Shown here: positions 26,275-38,338 of the stretch, one piece after another
Numbering within the stretch: the stretch's first letter is position 1
Layout of the letters: each line of letters begins with the position of its first letter
Source of the DNA: Anisus vortex
Taxonomy: Eukaryota > Mollusca > Gastropoda > Planorbidae
Assembly: GCA_949126835.1 (NCBI GenBank)
Contig: OX421495.1
Location: 29,425,171-29,489,170, forward strand
Reading direction: 5' to 3'
Length of the DNA stretch: 64,000 bases
Position numbers and translations under genes: made by a program
The notes under the pieces: model-generated
Seen by the model: the letters and a program-made list of their open reading frames with translations, nothing else
The model's database searches: none
Told to the model about the DNA's origin: nothing

Positions 26275-26805
26275 TCTGAGTCTCATCACACCACCATTCC
26301 CACACCCTCCCGAACTCAAATCCGTTTTACAAATCCATCGTCACCTGCGTCTGGATTTCACCACACACAAAAAAAAAAGTTGTTTTAAAACCCCCCTCCC
26401 CCGGTCTTCCTTAACCACCTTTTTTTCCCTTCCACTATTTTCTCCCGTGTTATCGGTTGCCTAGATTGGCTAGAAGATGAATCTCTGATACCTACTAGCT
26501 TGGTCTACTTAGTACATAGTACACACCAGTGGTCTTGTTATGTTTTTTTGTGTTTACTAAGTTATCAAATATATTTCACGACTGTTTTATAGAAATATTT
26601 ATTAGTTTTTCAATCGAGATTCTGAAAGAAAAAAACACAACAACAAATCTCCGTTGGTTAAAGTCGAATTCCCACCTTTGTGAAGTTGAATGAGTCATGC
26701 CATGGCGTCATGGACCCCCAATCTGTCTAGTCTAAACACAAGTCTGTGGCGTAATCAGCTTGTATGCTGCAGACGAGACCAATCAATGTTTCCGATTTAT
26801 ACACT
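26275..26805. other. Intron sequence, no gene seen
   Basis: Only short unmatched frames. Confidence 0.4.
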
Positions 26806-26992
26806 CAAGCTAAACTATAGGTTATCTAAAAACACTCAAGCTAAAGTTTATACATTATCTAACAACACTCAAGCTAAACTATATAAATTATCTAACAATA
26901 CTCAAGCTAAACTATACATTATCTAACAATACTCAAGCTAAACTATACATTATCTAACAATACTCAAGCTAAACTATACATTATCTAACAAA
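26806..26992. repeat. ~31-bp tandem array, six copies
   Basis: Copies of a segment with ACTCAAGCTAAACTATACAT and TATCTAACAAT; the first two are more diverged. Confidence 0.92.
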
Positions 26993-27724
26993 CCCCCCAA
27001 AAATACTCGCCTGTAAGCAAGTCGGCATAAACATGAGGTGACGTTTCCGACACGGAGATTGTGTGGCCTAGTCAGTATTGTCAAGCTGTTGATATCAAAA
27101 TCAGATGCTCCATTTTGATACACGGTGGATACAACATATAGATTGACCTCATGGTTTGATCAATGGAGCTACGGAAATGTTGTTGTGCTATTTCTGTAAC
27201 ATTAAAAAAAAACTCAACTATTTCATGATTTGATCAATTGAGGCCAGAAAGTATTGTTATTCTCATAGTATTTCCTATTTGAAAGGTGGTGTACAAATCA
27301 TATCCGAACTATACACTAGTTCAAACACATTCACACTCATACTTATCGATGTTTGCACACATACACTTCACATTTCTTATGCCATTCTGATGTTTATTCT
27401 TGAAATGAAGACACGTTCTCTAATTATACTGGAATCTTTCCCTTTGCCGAGACAATAAAAACCGTTGACTTTTAGGTTTTGTTTTGTTTTTTAAATATTT
27501 TTTTTGGCATAGTGATTTGGGGAATGGGGAGGGGGTGAGGGTGCAAGATGTCTATCCCTGGTTTACTGGAGAACTGCACCCTCCTATTCAAGAGTCCCTA
27601 TAATGATAATATAACTTTATATATTGACATTGTCATTCACTGCACTACATATTGACTGCTTGAAATGATGTGATAGCATAGTTTATTATCAATATTTCAG
27701 CAGTCATATTTTATTTCCATGTTA
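26993..27724. other. Intron sequence, no gene seen
   Basis: Nothing recognisable. Confidence 0.4.
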
Positions 27725-28167
27725 GGTTTAGTTTTTACACTTTAGTTTTACAATTTAGTTTTACAATTTAGTTTTTACAATTTAGTTTTTACAATTTAGA
27801 TTTTATAATTTAGATTTTACAATTTAGTTTTACAATTTAGATTTTACAATTTAGTTTTACAATTTAGTTTTACAATTTAGATTTACAATTTAGTTTTTAC
27901 AATTTAGTTTTTACAATTTAGATTTTACAATTTAGTTTTTACAATTTAGATTTTACAATTTAGTTTTACAATTTAGTTTTACAATTTAGTTTTACAATTT
28001 ACTTTTTACAATTTAGATTTTACAATTTAGTTTTTACAATTTAGTTTTACAATTTAGTTTTACAATTTAGTTTTTACAATTTAGATTTTACAATTTAGTT
28101 TTTACAATTTAGATTTTACAATTTAGTTTTTACAATTTAGATTTTACAATTTAGTTTTTACAATTTA
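27725..28167. repeat. 15-16-bp AT-rich array
   Basis: About 29 copies of TTTTACAATTTAGTT with T-run length changes and GTTT/GATT variants. Confidence 0.95.
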
Positions 28168-28851
28168 GTCATAAGACTGCTTTTGCTTAAAATCTAAGTT
28201 CCCCAACTTCTACAGAAAAGAGTTATACGACAGACAAAGGATACCCACCCCCTCCTTTATTTTTCATCATCACCCTCCCACCCATATACACCCTCCCTTG
28301 AGCAACACCATCATTTTTCTAGACTTGTATACATGCTCCACTTCTCTTCCCCCTCCCCTCCCTCACTACCTCAACTCGCACCTGAGTTCAGTAGCCTTAT
28401 AGCCCACCTCCATCCAGCATAATAAGAAAAAGAAGGGAAGCATTTTGCACGTGCGACCGTCTGTTCTGTTATCTAGGTTGGTGCCAAACGATTGGCTTAC
28501 TAACCGTGGGAACCAATCTTCCTTCGACTCTCCTCTCTTGAAACTATTTGCCTCCCTCCTTCTCTTGAACCTATTTGCCTCCCCCCTTCTCCACAACTCC
28601 CCCTTTCTCCCCTGAACATTTGTGTATTTGTGTTCAACTCGAAGAAGGAAATTCCAGAAGTGTAGTTGAGAACCGCCCATTATTTATCCAATGATCCTTT
28701 ATTTATTATCATTTTTGAAGCTCACATACAGGGAAGTAGCTTCCTACTTGCAAACATCAACTTCCGGAAAATATTTCGACAACCCCCCCCCCCATCTCCC
28801 CCCCCCCCCCCCATACATATTTTTTTACACATCAACGCCAACAATATTTAA
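28168..28851. other. Intron sequence with C tracts
   Basis: Long C runs at 28784-28812. No gene is visible. Confidence 0.4.
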
Positions 28852-29474
28852 ACAAAAGAGCAATGTTGCGTAGGAGTACTTGCAAAGAAAAGAGCAATGT
28901 TGCGTAGGAGTACTTGCACAACAATATTCAAACAAAAGAGCAATGTTGCGTAGGAGTACTTGCACAACAATATTCAAAGAAAAGAGCAATGTTGCGTAGG
29001 AGTACTTGCACAACAATATTCAAAGAAAAGAGCAATGTTGCGTAGGAGTACTTGCACAACAATATTCAAACAAAAGAGCAATGTAGCGTAGGAGTACTTG
29101 CAAAGAAAAGAGCAATGTGACGTAGGAGTACTTGCAAACAAAAGAGCAATGTTGCGTAGGAGTACTTGCAAACAAAAGAGCAATGTCACGTAGGAGTACT
29201 TGCAAACAAAAGAGCAATGTTGCGTAGCAGTACTTGCAAACAAAAGAGCAATGTTGCGTAGGAGTACTTGCAAACAAAAGAGCAATGTGACGTAGGAGTA
29301 CTTGCAAAGAAAAGAGCAATGTGGCGTAGGAGTACTTGCAAACAAAAGAGCAATGTGACGTAGGAGTACTTGCAAACAAAAGAGCAATGTGACGTAGGAG
29401 TACTTGCAAACAAAAGAGCAATGTGACGTAGGAGTACTTGCAAACAAAAGAGCAATGTGACGTAGGAGTACTTG
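28852..29474. repeat. 34-bp tandem array, 17 copies
   Basis: Seventeen copies of GAGCAATGTTGCGTAGGAGT followed by ACTTGCAAACAAAA. Copies in the first third carry an extra CAACAATATTCAAA block (unit about 46 bp), and copies in the last third read GTGACGTAGG. The array thus grades from one subtype to another. Confidence 0.96.
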
Positions 29475-29904
29475 CACAACATAGCTATTTGTTTTCTAAG
29501 TGAATATTTCAAGTTATTATTCAATTAGATTTATTCATGTTGTATTATTATGTGTGTGTATTCGTAGAATAAAAGGCATTACAGTTGTGTCGAGTATCCT
29601 TGTACATCTGATGTTTACAGTTCTATTGAAGTTTATCATAATTCCATAGAGACTTCATCATTGTCAGATAACTCTCACAACGTCTTAATTAGGAAATTAT
29701 TCTGCATTGGGGGTGGGTGGAGAAAGAGGAGTTGTCAGTAAAAAAGCCTTTATAGGCCATCGTTTTTTCCCCCCAACCAATCATTAGAGATTCCAGTTCG
29801 ATTTACTATTAGCAGTAGGGTAGGAATGGATCGATTGTGCTGGTTGCACAATGCACACGGGATTGACGGTCATGGGAACCTCTGACAGCAATCCTTTGAG
29901 CCTT

Positions 29905-30048
29905 ACAATGAAATGTGGCGCCGCCATCTTCACCTTGACATTGAAACAGCAACAAAACAACCTTGCTATGTCACTTGCTACGTCACTTGCTACGTCACTT
30001 GCTACGTCACTTGCTACGTCACTTGCTACGTCACTTGTTACGTCAGTG
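29905..30048. promoter_or_regulatory. Candidate regulatory module: YY1-like site and CRE half-site array
   Basis: GGCGCCGCCATCTTCACC (29918-29935) contains a strong match to the YY1 consensus (AAGATGGCGGC on the minus strand). About 30 bp further is a 12-bp array, roughly seven copies of CTTGCTACGTCA (29965-30045), each with a TACGTCA half-site of the CREB/ATF type. The module lies deep inside the Rho intron and could be an internal promoter or enhancer. No transcript evidence is available from sequence. Confidence 0.35.
29965..30045. repeat. 12-bp minisatellite
   Basis: About seven copies of CTTGCTACGTCA; the last two are degenerate. Confidence 0.94.
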
Positions 30049-30835
30049 CCTATTAGAGTCAAAAGATGCAATGACAAGATCTAACATTAAAGAACATTTT
30101 ACTTAGTTTTATCCAATGGCCTTTTCCCCGTAACACAACTGTTTTCTCAATTATTTGTCTAAGATTTTTAAACAAGGTAAACTCATGCTATGGAAAGTTT
30201 CTGGGGCGCCCCATCCCTTATTTTGCTTAATACGGCCTGTAGCCCTGTATTGAAAACATTTAAGTCACTGAAAATTATTACAGTAAAGAAAAAACGGACA
30301 AAATGCTTCAAACACCAGTCATTCTATTATGTACTTGGTTTTGTAGATTTCTCTAATGTGCAAGTTTCATTCGACTTGATGATCACGAACCAATCTATAT
30401 CACCATATTCACCATTGCCCATAAGGAAATGAATTAAAACTCGAGTTGACCTAGTTGTGAAAATCAAAGCGCGTTATTAAAGAAGAGTGGGTGTATGAAT
30501 GAAATAGTTTGGTTGTTGGGGATGGGGTGGGGATGGGTGCAGTTACTAAATCCTCTGTTTCACCTTATATGCATAAAAAGACCCGCGCAGTGCTGCATTT
30601 GACACACAAATAGCTGCTTGCGACATAAATCTACGCCCAGCCTACACATTTCTTAGGCTACTAGAAACAATTTGTATCACCCCACCTTCTTTTTTTTTTT
30701 GACACTGACTGTTCATAGTAAACTAGGCTGGCCCTTTATGTTTATATATATATATATAAAGGCCTTTCAAAACGTATGGTTTGAACAGGTTGTCTTAAGT
30801 AATATTAAGTAACAATCTATTTGAGACAAAGTAGT
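30049..30835. other. Intron sequence, no gene seen
   Basis: An 80-codon open frame at 30190-30432 matches nothing I know. A short (TA)n tract is near 30745. Confidence 0.4.
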
Positions 30836-31025
30836 CTATATATCTAGTAACAGTCTGAGTAAAATATTTGTCTTTAGTAACAATCTGAGTTAAACCTTTG
30901 TCTTTAGTAACAATCTGAGTTAAACCTTTGTCTTTAGTAACAATCTGAGTTAAACCTTTGTCTTTAGTAACAATCTGAGTAAAACATTTTTCTTTACTAA
31001 CAATCTGAGTAAAACGTTTATCTTA
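30836..31025. repeat. 30-bp tandem array, six copies
   Basis: Copies of AGTAACAATCTGAGTTAAAC followed by CTTTGTCTTT. Confidence 0.93.
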
Positions 31026-31087
31026 AAAGTAACATTAGTCTATGGGTTGAACATTAATTAGTCTATAGTAACATTATGGGTTAAACT

Positions 31088-31296
31088 CAGGGGTAGGCAA
31101 CTTTTTGACAATAGAGTGCCAAGGTAGAATTTCTAATTCATTCAGCGTGCCTACAGCCGAAAAGTCACACTGTTCTAGTACTCAAAGTGTGTGTAGAAGT
31201 GGACATAAATCATTGCTTTTCGGGGTGTTCCGCGCGCCATTGAAAATCGCTTAGTGTGCCCTGGCTGGCACGCGTGTCGTAGGTTGCCGACCCCTG
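31088..31296. mobile_element. hAT-like MITE, 209 bp
   Basis: The ends are inverted: CAGGGGTAGGCAAC at the left and GTTGCCGACCCCTG at the right, 13 of 14 matching. GGTTAAAC lies on both sides (31079-31086 and 31297-31304), offset by one base at the left, consistent with an 8-bp hAT-type target duplication. The ends match the CAGGGGT(C/A)GGCAAC class common in animal hAT MITEs. No coding capacity. Confidence 0.85.
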
Positions 31297-31304
31297 GGTT
31301 AAAC

Positions 31305-32547
31305 ATTAATTATAATAACATTTTGGGTTAAAAATGTGTCTTTACTTACACTCCTAACAGCACATCAAATTAGCCCAAGATAGGTCCATTAATAGGCCAA
31401 TATTTATACAAACCTATGTGGTGCAGTGGGTAAATCTATCGGTATTTAGAATTATTGTCTTTTGTAACAAAATAGGTCAATCGAATGTCTCTAAGTACTT
31501 TCTTGGTAAAAATGTATCTGGCTAATCAGAAATTGTGTCCACACCAAACTCACGCGCGTATGGTCGAGTGCTTGTTACGGAAATAGACCCCATTACCCAA
31601 TCGGCCATCTAATAAAATCGAATTAAAGAAAAAAAAATCGGCCAACGTCCTCTCATTGCCTTGATTTCAAACATGGTACTACATTTGCGTTCTATGGTGT
31701 CAGTCGCCATCATAAAGTGTCCACTTCTGGGAATGAGAAGTAGTCATATTAGATTATATTTACTTCTTCTATCCCAGAATTCTTCAACCCTTGAGACAGC
31801 TTCCTCCTCTATAGTTTTACGTAACTTAGACTAGTTAAAAATAAGGCTGCAACATTTTTTCATCATTAGAAATTTGATACAAAATTTATTTATTTTATTT
31901 ATTAAAAATGAAAACAATAAATTTTGAATTGGCAAGTGCTTTCCAACTTATTGCCCTCCCCACGATGTAAACAAATAGTACACACAATTTTGTCAATTGA
32001 AACCAACAAACCCATTCAAAGAAAAACAACAAGACATTGTGGTACGTAGAAAATGTCGGTATCATCCTGGTGTTTCACTTGCTGGAAGGTCCACTTTTGC
32101 CTACGTGGTTATGGTCGAGTTATCTGTGGGAGACTGGAGAGTTAACTTCATGGCGTAGTTTTCATTTCACATCCGGTTCTAATCTGAAAATGTACTGGTC
32201 ATTCATCTCGTTATTTTTTTTCTCTCTTGAACTAGACAGACTCGAGGCTCCACACTCTTGTTAATATCGTGCTCTCACTCTGTGATGGTCACTTGAAATA
32301 AGAACACGCCGTCTCCAAGACCGTCTACATTTTTTTGGTAGTTTGTGTTAAGTGGACAAGTCGACATGGCGGCCATGTTTCTGCCATAAAATGGGGGACA
32401 CTTATTCTAAACATGTGTACTGTATGATATTACTTACTATACTTCTGGTTTTGTACAGTATAAATAATAAATGATAGAAAGTATCACAATGAACTAGAAA
32501 AATCACAATAAGCTCTGACTCGCTGTACTAATCTATGAGGAAATAAT
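31305..32547. other. Intron sequence, no gene seen
   Basis: Short unmatched frames only, such as 32037-32264. Confidence 0.4.
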
Positions 32548-33075
32548 ATAGGAACTGTACATTAAAAAATAGAGGTTAATATAACAGTAAAACTACATAG
32601 CACCATATCCTGTATAGGAACTGTACATTAAAAAATAAAGGTTAATATAACAGTAAAACTACATAGCACCATATCCTGTATAGGAACTGTACATTAAAAA
32701 ATAAAGGTTAATATAACAGTAAAACTACATAGCACCATATCCTGTATAGGAACTGTACATTAAAAAATAGAGGTTAATATAACAGTAAAACTACATAGCA
32801 CCATATCCTGTATAGGAACTGTACATTAAAAAATAAAGGTTAATATAACAGTAAAACTACATAGCACCATATCCTGTATAGGAACTGTACATTAAAAAAT
32901 AAAGGTTAATATAACAGTAAAACTACATAGCACCATATCCTGTATAGGAACTGTACATTAAAAAATAAAGGTTAATATAACAGTAAAACTACATAGCACC
33001 ATATCCTGTATAGGAACTGTACATTTAAAATAGAGATTAATATAACAGTAAAACTACATAGCACCATATCCTGTT
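32548..33075. repeat. 66-bp tandem array, eight copies
   Basis: Eight near-identical copies of a unit with ATAGGAACTGTACATTAAAA and CAGTAAAACTACATAGCACC. Copies differ by AGAGG versus AAAGG, and the last has a small deletion. Confidence 0.96.
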
Positions 33076-34769
33076 TAATTCACTTGTTAACAGTGTCAGC
33101 ACACACGAATTAAAGTGAACACGTCATAATTATGTTACACAAGCCTCACACGAATGATGTCATGGTTACTATGGTCATACACCGCATTGTCCATATTCTT
33201 GTACACCACCTGGTCAATTGAGTTTAATTGAGATAGTCGCTTGTTTACATGTTGTGACCTTTGAACTTAGGTTTAAATCATTCAAAAATATGTAATTTGT
33301 ACGTAAGCTATGTACACTTATATAGAGTTGTTTTTTTTTAGAAGTGATTCCAAACTAATCTTCTGCTTTCTGACCCTTTTAGAGAGTGATTCACACTTGA
33401 TCTAATTTTACAGTCATTCTTTGAATTTTTTAAAGCACATGTTTAAATAATTCTTTTATGTAAACATTCAGACCTGCTTTTCACCATCGCATAGATCGGT
33501 TTATGAACAAATGACTTATTATTTATGCCACGCGTGTCATCACCATCGTGTGACGTTTTGTTCGTTTTATATGAGCGTCATAATATTATGTGTGAATGCT
33601 TGGGTATGCCACATTTTCTATTGGAAGGTGAGATGTTCAATGTATGACAGCTGTTGGTATTTCTGAGTGCACTTGGTGCACAGTTATCATAGAACTATAT
33701 AACGGACGATTGTTATCAGTGTGTGTGTTTAATGTATACGCCTGCAATCGGATTAAAGGCCAATCTAATTGACAACGTGTCCAGCGTTAGTCGATGCGTA
33801 AGGTTTATTTCATAAGTAGCTTGTTGTACAAGCACATGATTAAAGTGGCGATGCTGTCTGCATTTTATGACCTTTCACCCGCTTGTGACATGCGCATTCA
33901 ATAAATTTATACAATTATGAATTATACGACACAATAAGGACCTTTGTTTTTAAAATTTTGCAAAATGATTTTTAAATTTGATTATAAGAATATAGGATTG
34001 TTATTGTAAATGTCCCCCCCCCCCCAAATAAAAAAACAACAACAACAACTTGTGTTTAAACACTATATCAGGTGTATTTGATTTAACACTTCCAGTTGAA
34101 AAATGTTCTTTGATCAGTAGAACTTCAAACAAGAAGTTTACGTAGAAAAATGGCCTCACGTCATGTTGCTTTTTAACCTACCGTAGAATCACGGAACAAT
34201 TCCAATGACTGTCCCCTTTACAGAAAAAGTTTTTATTAAACATAAATATGTTTATCTTTAGAGACATTTAAACATTGTTAGACAGTGGAGGAATATCTTT
34301 ACTTCAATAATATATATAGTACCAGGTGACCGATCATTCGATCGGTAATAAAGAGCAGGCGCTTGTACCTTAACATCATGTGTATGTAAAACAACAGTGC
34401 ATACATTTTAAAAATACTTCTTTACCAGACCAATAAATTGTATTATTTTTTTTTTCTTTTTTCTACTATGAATAACATGGGCTTTAAATTCTAACAGTCG
34501 AAGCAGATTTTTATTTGTGCAGTCTAATATCTAGATTTTGACCGATAACCCCCCCCCCCAAAAAAAAACAAACAAACAAAAAAAAAAAAAACAACAGCTT
34601 AATCTCATTTTAAACCAAAAAAAACATGCAGGCTAGAGTTGTCAGTTTTAAATCCAACAGAAATATATGTCATTTATGTCATTAAATCGCCAGGCTACAA
34701 CGAATACATAAAAGTACTGCGCGTTTGTTTATGTGCAAGTCTAAAAGAGACTCGGGAACTGCCCTTCTA
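33076..34769. other. Intron sequence, no gene seen
   Basis: AT-rich, with C and A homopolymer runs near 34013 and 34550. No repeat or gene identified. Confidence 0.4.
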
Positions 34770-35284
34770 AGCTCGCTCCAGAATTGAGTATAAAGTGGCG
34801 CTACTTTGCCATCAGTGCATTTTTAAATACGAGTTTCCGTCCTACCTCAAAGCACTAATCAGACCTTATGTCCCGCAAAGAATTCTTCGTTCTGCAAACT
34901 CATCGCTTCTGGAAGAGCCCCGTTTCTCTCTGACGACCGTTGGCCTTAGAGCGTTCTCAGTATCCGGTCCGAAGGTGTGGAATCAACTTCCCATTCAACT
35001 GAGGTGAACAAGCTCTACTGTTACTTTCAAAAAGAACTTAAAAACTCATTATTTCAATATTTACCTTCGATAACATTTAACATGCTTTATAAACTTACTG
35101 TCTTATTTATGGGTTGGGTCGGTTAATGCTACATTTATTTGTTTTGTCTTTTTTTTAATCATCAATTTAGCTCTGTCACCTGGCCTAGTGTAATATCCGT
35201 ATTCTTAGTTGTATGTTAAACGCGCTCTGAGCTTACATCATGTTTGTTGGCAGCGCTATACAAATATTATTATTATTATTATTT
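34770..35284 (+). mobile_element. LINE 3' fragment (reverse transcriptase C-terminus)
   Basis: An open frame to 35007 encodes the usual tail of jockey/CR1/L2-type ORF2: a RIEYK..ALLCHQC segment, then YLKALIRPYVP, RFSLTTVGLRAFSV and the terminal GPKVWNQLP motif. Shifted-frame remnants follow, then a 3' tail ending in GCGCTATACAAATATT and a (ATT)n run (about 35265-35284), the usual LINE terminator. The element is 5'-truncated with no endonuclease or catalytic part, so it is dead. Confidence 0.82.
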
Positions 35285-35375
35285 AAAATACTGAAAATGA
35301 AAAGTTTAAATTTAACATATCGTGAATTACGTTACAATTTTTAGTTCTTCTACCCCTTCCCCTATTGGTGTAGCC

Positions 35376-35560
35376 TACGCTCGTTTGAATCTGTGGCGCC
35401 TTCACTGTGGAACGGCTTACCTGAGACACTGAAAAACTCTGTGTCAAAAAAGGCATTCAAGAAGAATTTGAAGACTTTTCTTTTCAACTAAATTGATCAA
35501 ATACACATCCATCAGCAAAAAACTTGTTTGAAACTATTTTAAAATGTTATTGTCGTTTCG
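35376..35560 (+). mobile_element. LINE 3' fragment, split from its tail
   Basis: A frame reading FESVAPSLWNGLPETLKNSV and further to KKNLKTFLFN is the C-terminal tail of a LINE reverse transcriptase. It stops at 35492. The 3' UTR breaks at 35560 within a 30-bp segment that recurs at 36917-36946, where the expected tail continues. Confidence 0.7.
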
Positions 35561-36916
35561 TGCCTCCTTCGGCCCAAACCTTGTTTAAGACTGTGGCGTT
35601 TTGGGGAGAAGATTAACGTCACACTCAACTAAGAAAGGTCTTAGATGTAATCCGCTCTTATAAGATACTATAATCATATATCATCTGTACGTACAAACCA
35701 CTGACATTAAATGCCACTATTGAATGTCTGATTGGAGTAAGAATGTGTCTTTCCTTTCTATCTCATATATTATTTAACATTAAAGTATTTAGCTTTGCAT
35801 TGAATTTTATTTACATATATGTATACGTTCTGCATGCTTATCAGTATATTACTTATTGTTATACGATTAGTCATTGATATTAGTTCCCATTCATGTATAT
35901 TATTAATGTTGTAGCACGTGTGTGTTCCTCCCCCTCCCCGCCCCACGCCTTCGGAACAAGGCCAGGGTCATACCTGACGCAACTAAGCTAATCCCCCCCC
36001 CCACCCCACAGTCTCTTTGACCAGATCACAGGAAATTCACATCTCAATGACGGTTCTTCCCCTGGTCAGAGAATAGGGAACTTGGAATCTTTGATGCAGG
36101 ACCCCGACGGACAAGAGAGAAAACTCTGACCAACAACACAGGGCCTTCGAAGTTTCCCTACCGCCGCGTCTTCTCCCCCCCCCCCCCGCACCCCCTCCCC
36201 ACTACCGTTGGTACTTATTTTCACATGCCAATCAATCAAATGTTGAATTGAAGAGACATGTTGACCAATCGGATACGCTATCTACTGGTCAATCTTACCC
36301 TTGCCCCTCCCCCCTCATTACAATCACGTGGGGAGTTGCAACCTAACTTGTTGTTTAACATGTAATGTAAATGTAAGTTAGTTTTAGGTCAGTCTGGCTT
36401 AAGGAGTCTCGAGGGTTGGATGCCCCGAGCTCCAATAGCACCTAGCGGTGCTATAGTCTGTTGTAGAGTCCTTGTTAGGACTATCTGCTACATGTAGTTT
36501 AAGCCTATGATTAAATGTACACTCTTTATCACTTGTATTTGGATTGTATGAATTATGTGCTCATGTCATCAATGATTGAATACGGACTTTCACGTGAATA
36601 AAATATTCGTTGTTACAATACGCCTTGCTTATCGATTGATAGAATACCTGTTTGTGTGACGTCCAGTGACAGTGTCAATTAGTCAACAGTTTAACTCAAC
36701 CTACGTATTAACGAGCCAAACGAAACCTGGATATAAATTTGTCTTAGAATCACCTAGGAATCATCTGCACTTCGGGACCACATACCACCTAGAAAACCTG
36801 CCTAAATCACCCCTCCCCATCACCCTGTGTACCTGCTGAGTTATCCACTAAGTCTGCACTGATAGCCTAGGCTAATTGCAGGCTCGGTGACAGAATCTTA
36901 GACCAGCACGCCACAA
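35561..36916. other. 1.36-kb segment between two copies of a 30-bp LINE 3' segment
   Basis: The flanking 30-bp segments (35531-35560 and 36917-36946) differ at about three positions. The segment between them is not similar to the LINE and has no recognisable gene. It contains long C tracts (35995, 36175) and an AATAAA near 36597. It may be an insertion with a long duplication, or the two flanks may be separate LINE copies. Confidence 0.5.
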
Positions 36917-37020
36917 AGACTATTTTAGAGTGTTATTGTCGTTTCGATTTTGTGAGCGCGCTGAGCATGCTTTTATTAGCATGAAGTGAGGCGCTATATA
37001 AATGACCAATTAATTAATTA
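36917..37020 (+). mobile_element. LINE 3' tail sharing its end with a SINE
   Basis: After the duplicated segment the sequence reads GCGCTGAGCATGCTTTTATT, AGCATGAAG, GCGCTATATAAATGACCAAT and AATT repeats. The same end, read on the minus strand, closes the SINE at 44071-44285. Confidence 0.7.
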
Positions 37021-38267
37021 ACTTTAACAATTGTCAAACTTTCCTATAACATTATGTCAATTTTTTCAACTCCCCCCCTCAACCCATTCAAGCTAACAAT
37101 GAGTTACGGCCGGCAAATATGTTTGATAGGAATTAAAAAGGTCTACGAATAAATGTAAATCGGGTAAAAAAAAATAGGCATAGTCTAACTGGAGAATCGA
37201 ACCCGGGTCGCACGCACAGCAGTCCTCTACGTTAACAAATTAGCTAGAGAAGGCACATGTCAGATGTAAAAAGCTATTAGACAGTATATAGGACTAGGCC
37301 TAAATAAGTCAGTGACACAATAGGGATCCGTGGGGACACAAACACGATCTTTTTATATATAGAGATTTTCAATGTTTTTAATGTATTATTCCAAATATTG
37401 TTTGACAAAAAAGTAAAAAAAATATAGTTTGATGTTAACATTATCTAATATCCTCCATTTGTGTTACTATTTATAATAAACTATCGCTGCAAAATATAAT
37501 ATTGATTAATTAAAACAATGGTATGATAAACATTTTTTGTTAAAATTTTGAGCATTAAACTTAAATACTAAATAATTAAAGGTAAAATTATGTTATTCAT
37601 TGAAAAGACTGCAAATGAAAAGATCCTAATATATATAGGCTACGTTAGATGATGTGTTTAATTCCCCCCCCCCGCCCCTCAATAAAACTAACAGTATATT
37701 ACACTTCTGACTATTGTTATAAGGAAAATACGAATATACTGAATTTACATCTTTTCTAGTTTACCAGATTTCGAATTGACAATGTTAACATATTCTAATA
37801 TATCTTACTTTGGTAGGCCTTTATAAGCAAATCATACATATTTTTAATGAAACATATGTATTGAATTTTTAAAAAAGTGGATACTAATACAGTGTTTATT
37901 ATTTACAGTGTAGAGTATACTGCTACATTGTATGCTATATACAGCGTAGTGTATACTGCTACAGTGAACACTATATACATTGTAGTGTAATCTGCTACAG
38001 TGTACACTATATACAGCTATTCATTGTTTAAACACAAACAAGTTTTAGAGGTGGTTTTTTTTCAAAAAATGTCAGATAAAAGAAAGTTAAAAATAGACCT
38101 TTAGTTTGGTGAAACTTCATCTAATTCTGTTATTATTTAAACGGCAAACTATTATCTGACTATTACATAATTCGTAAATATGTATTTGTTTTTCTTTTTT
38201 TAAAAATTTAATCTAAAATATATTGAAGTTTAATCTAAAATATATTGAAGACGTTCTAATCTAAATA
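37021..38267. other. AT-rich intron sequence
   Basis: No gene is visible. Three diverged copies of an AGTGTACACTATATACA-type unit occur near 37905-38010. A tRNA-like B box on the minus strand near 37195-37215 is noted among the rejected items. Confidence 0.4.
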
Positions 38268-38338
38268 AGCCGCGAGGGCCGCATACTATCATTTGTCCGC
38301 CCGCGCGTTACCCACTGGCTGTAGTTTGGACACCCCTG
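38268..38338 (-). mobile_element. hAT-like MITE end fragment
   Basis: On the minus strand the end reads CAGGGGTGTCCAAACTACAG, then a GC-rich stretch with GGGCGGACAAATGAT. This is a common terminus of animal hAT-type non-autonomous elements. No matching opposite end is present, so it is a fragment. Confidence 0.65.

Noticed and set aside
30190..30432. 80-codon open frame
   Set aside because: No recognisable domain, no flanking splice sites of quality, and composition like random AT-rich DNA.
36361..36617. Solo LTR with TGTAA...TTACA ends and an AATAAA
   Set aside because: The flanks (TAACA and ATACG) are not a target duplication, and no primer-binding site, polypurine tract or second copy is present.
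37186..37260. Possible tRNA or SINE head on the minus strand with a B-box-like GGGTTCGATTC
   Set aside because: The B box is good but the A box and stem pairing are poor, and no body or second copy is seen in the window.
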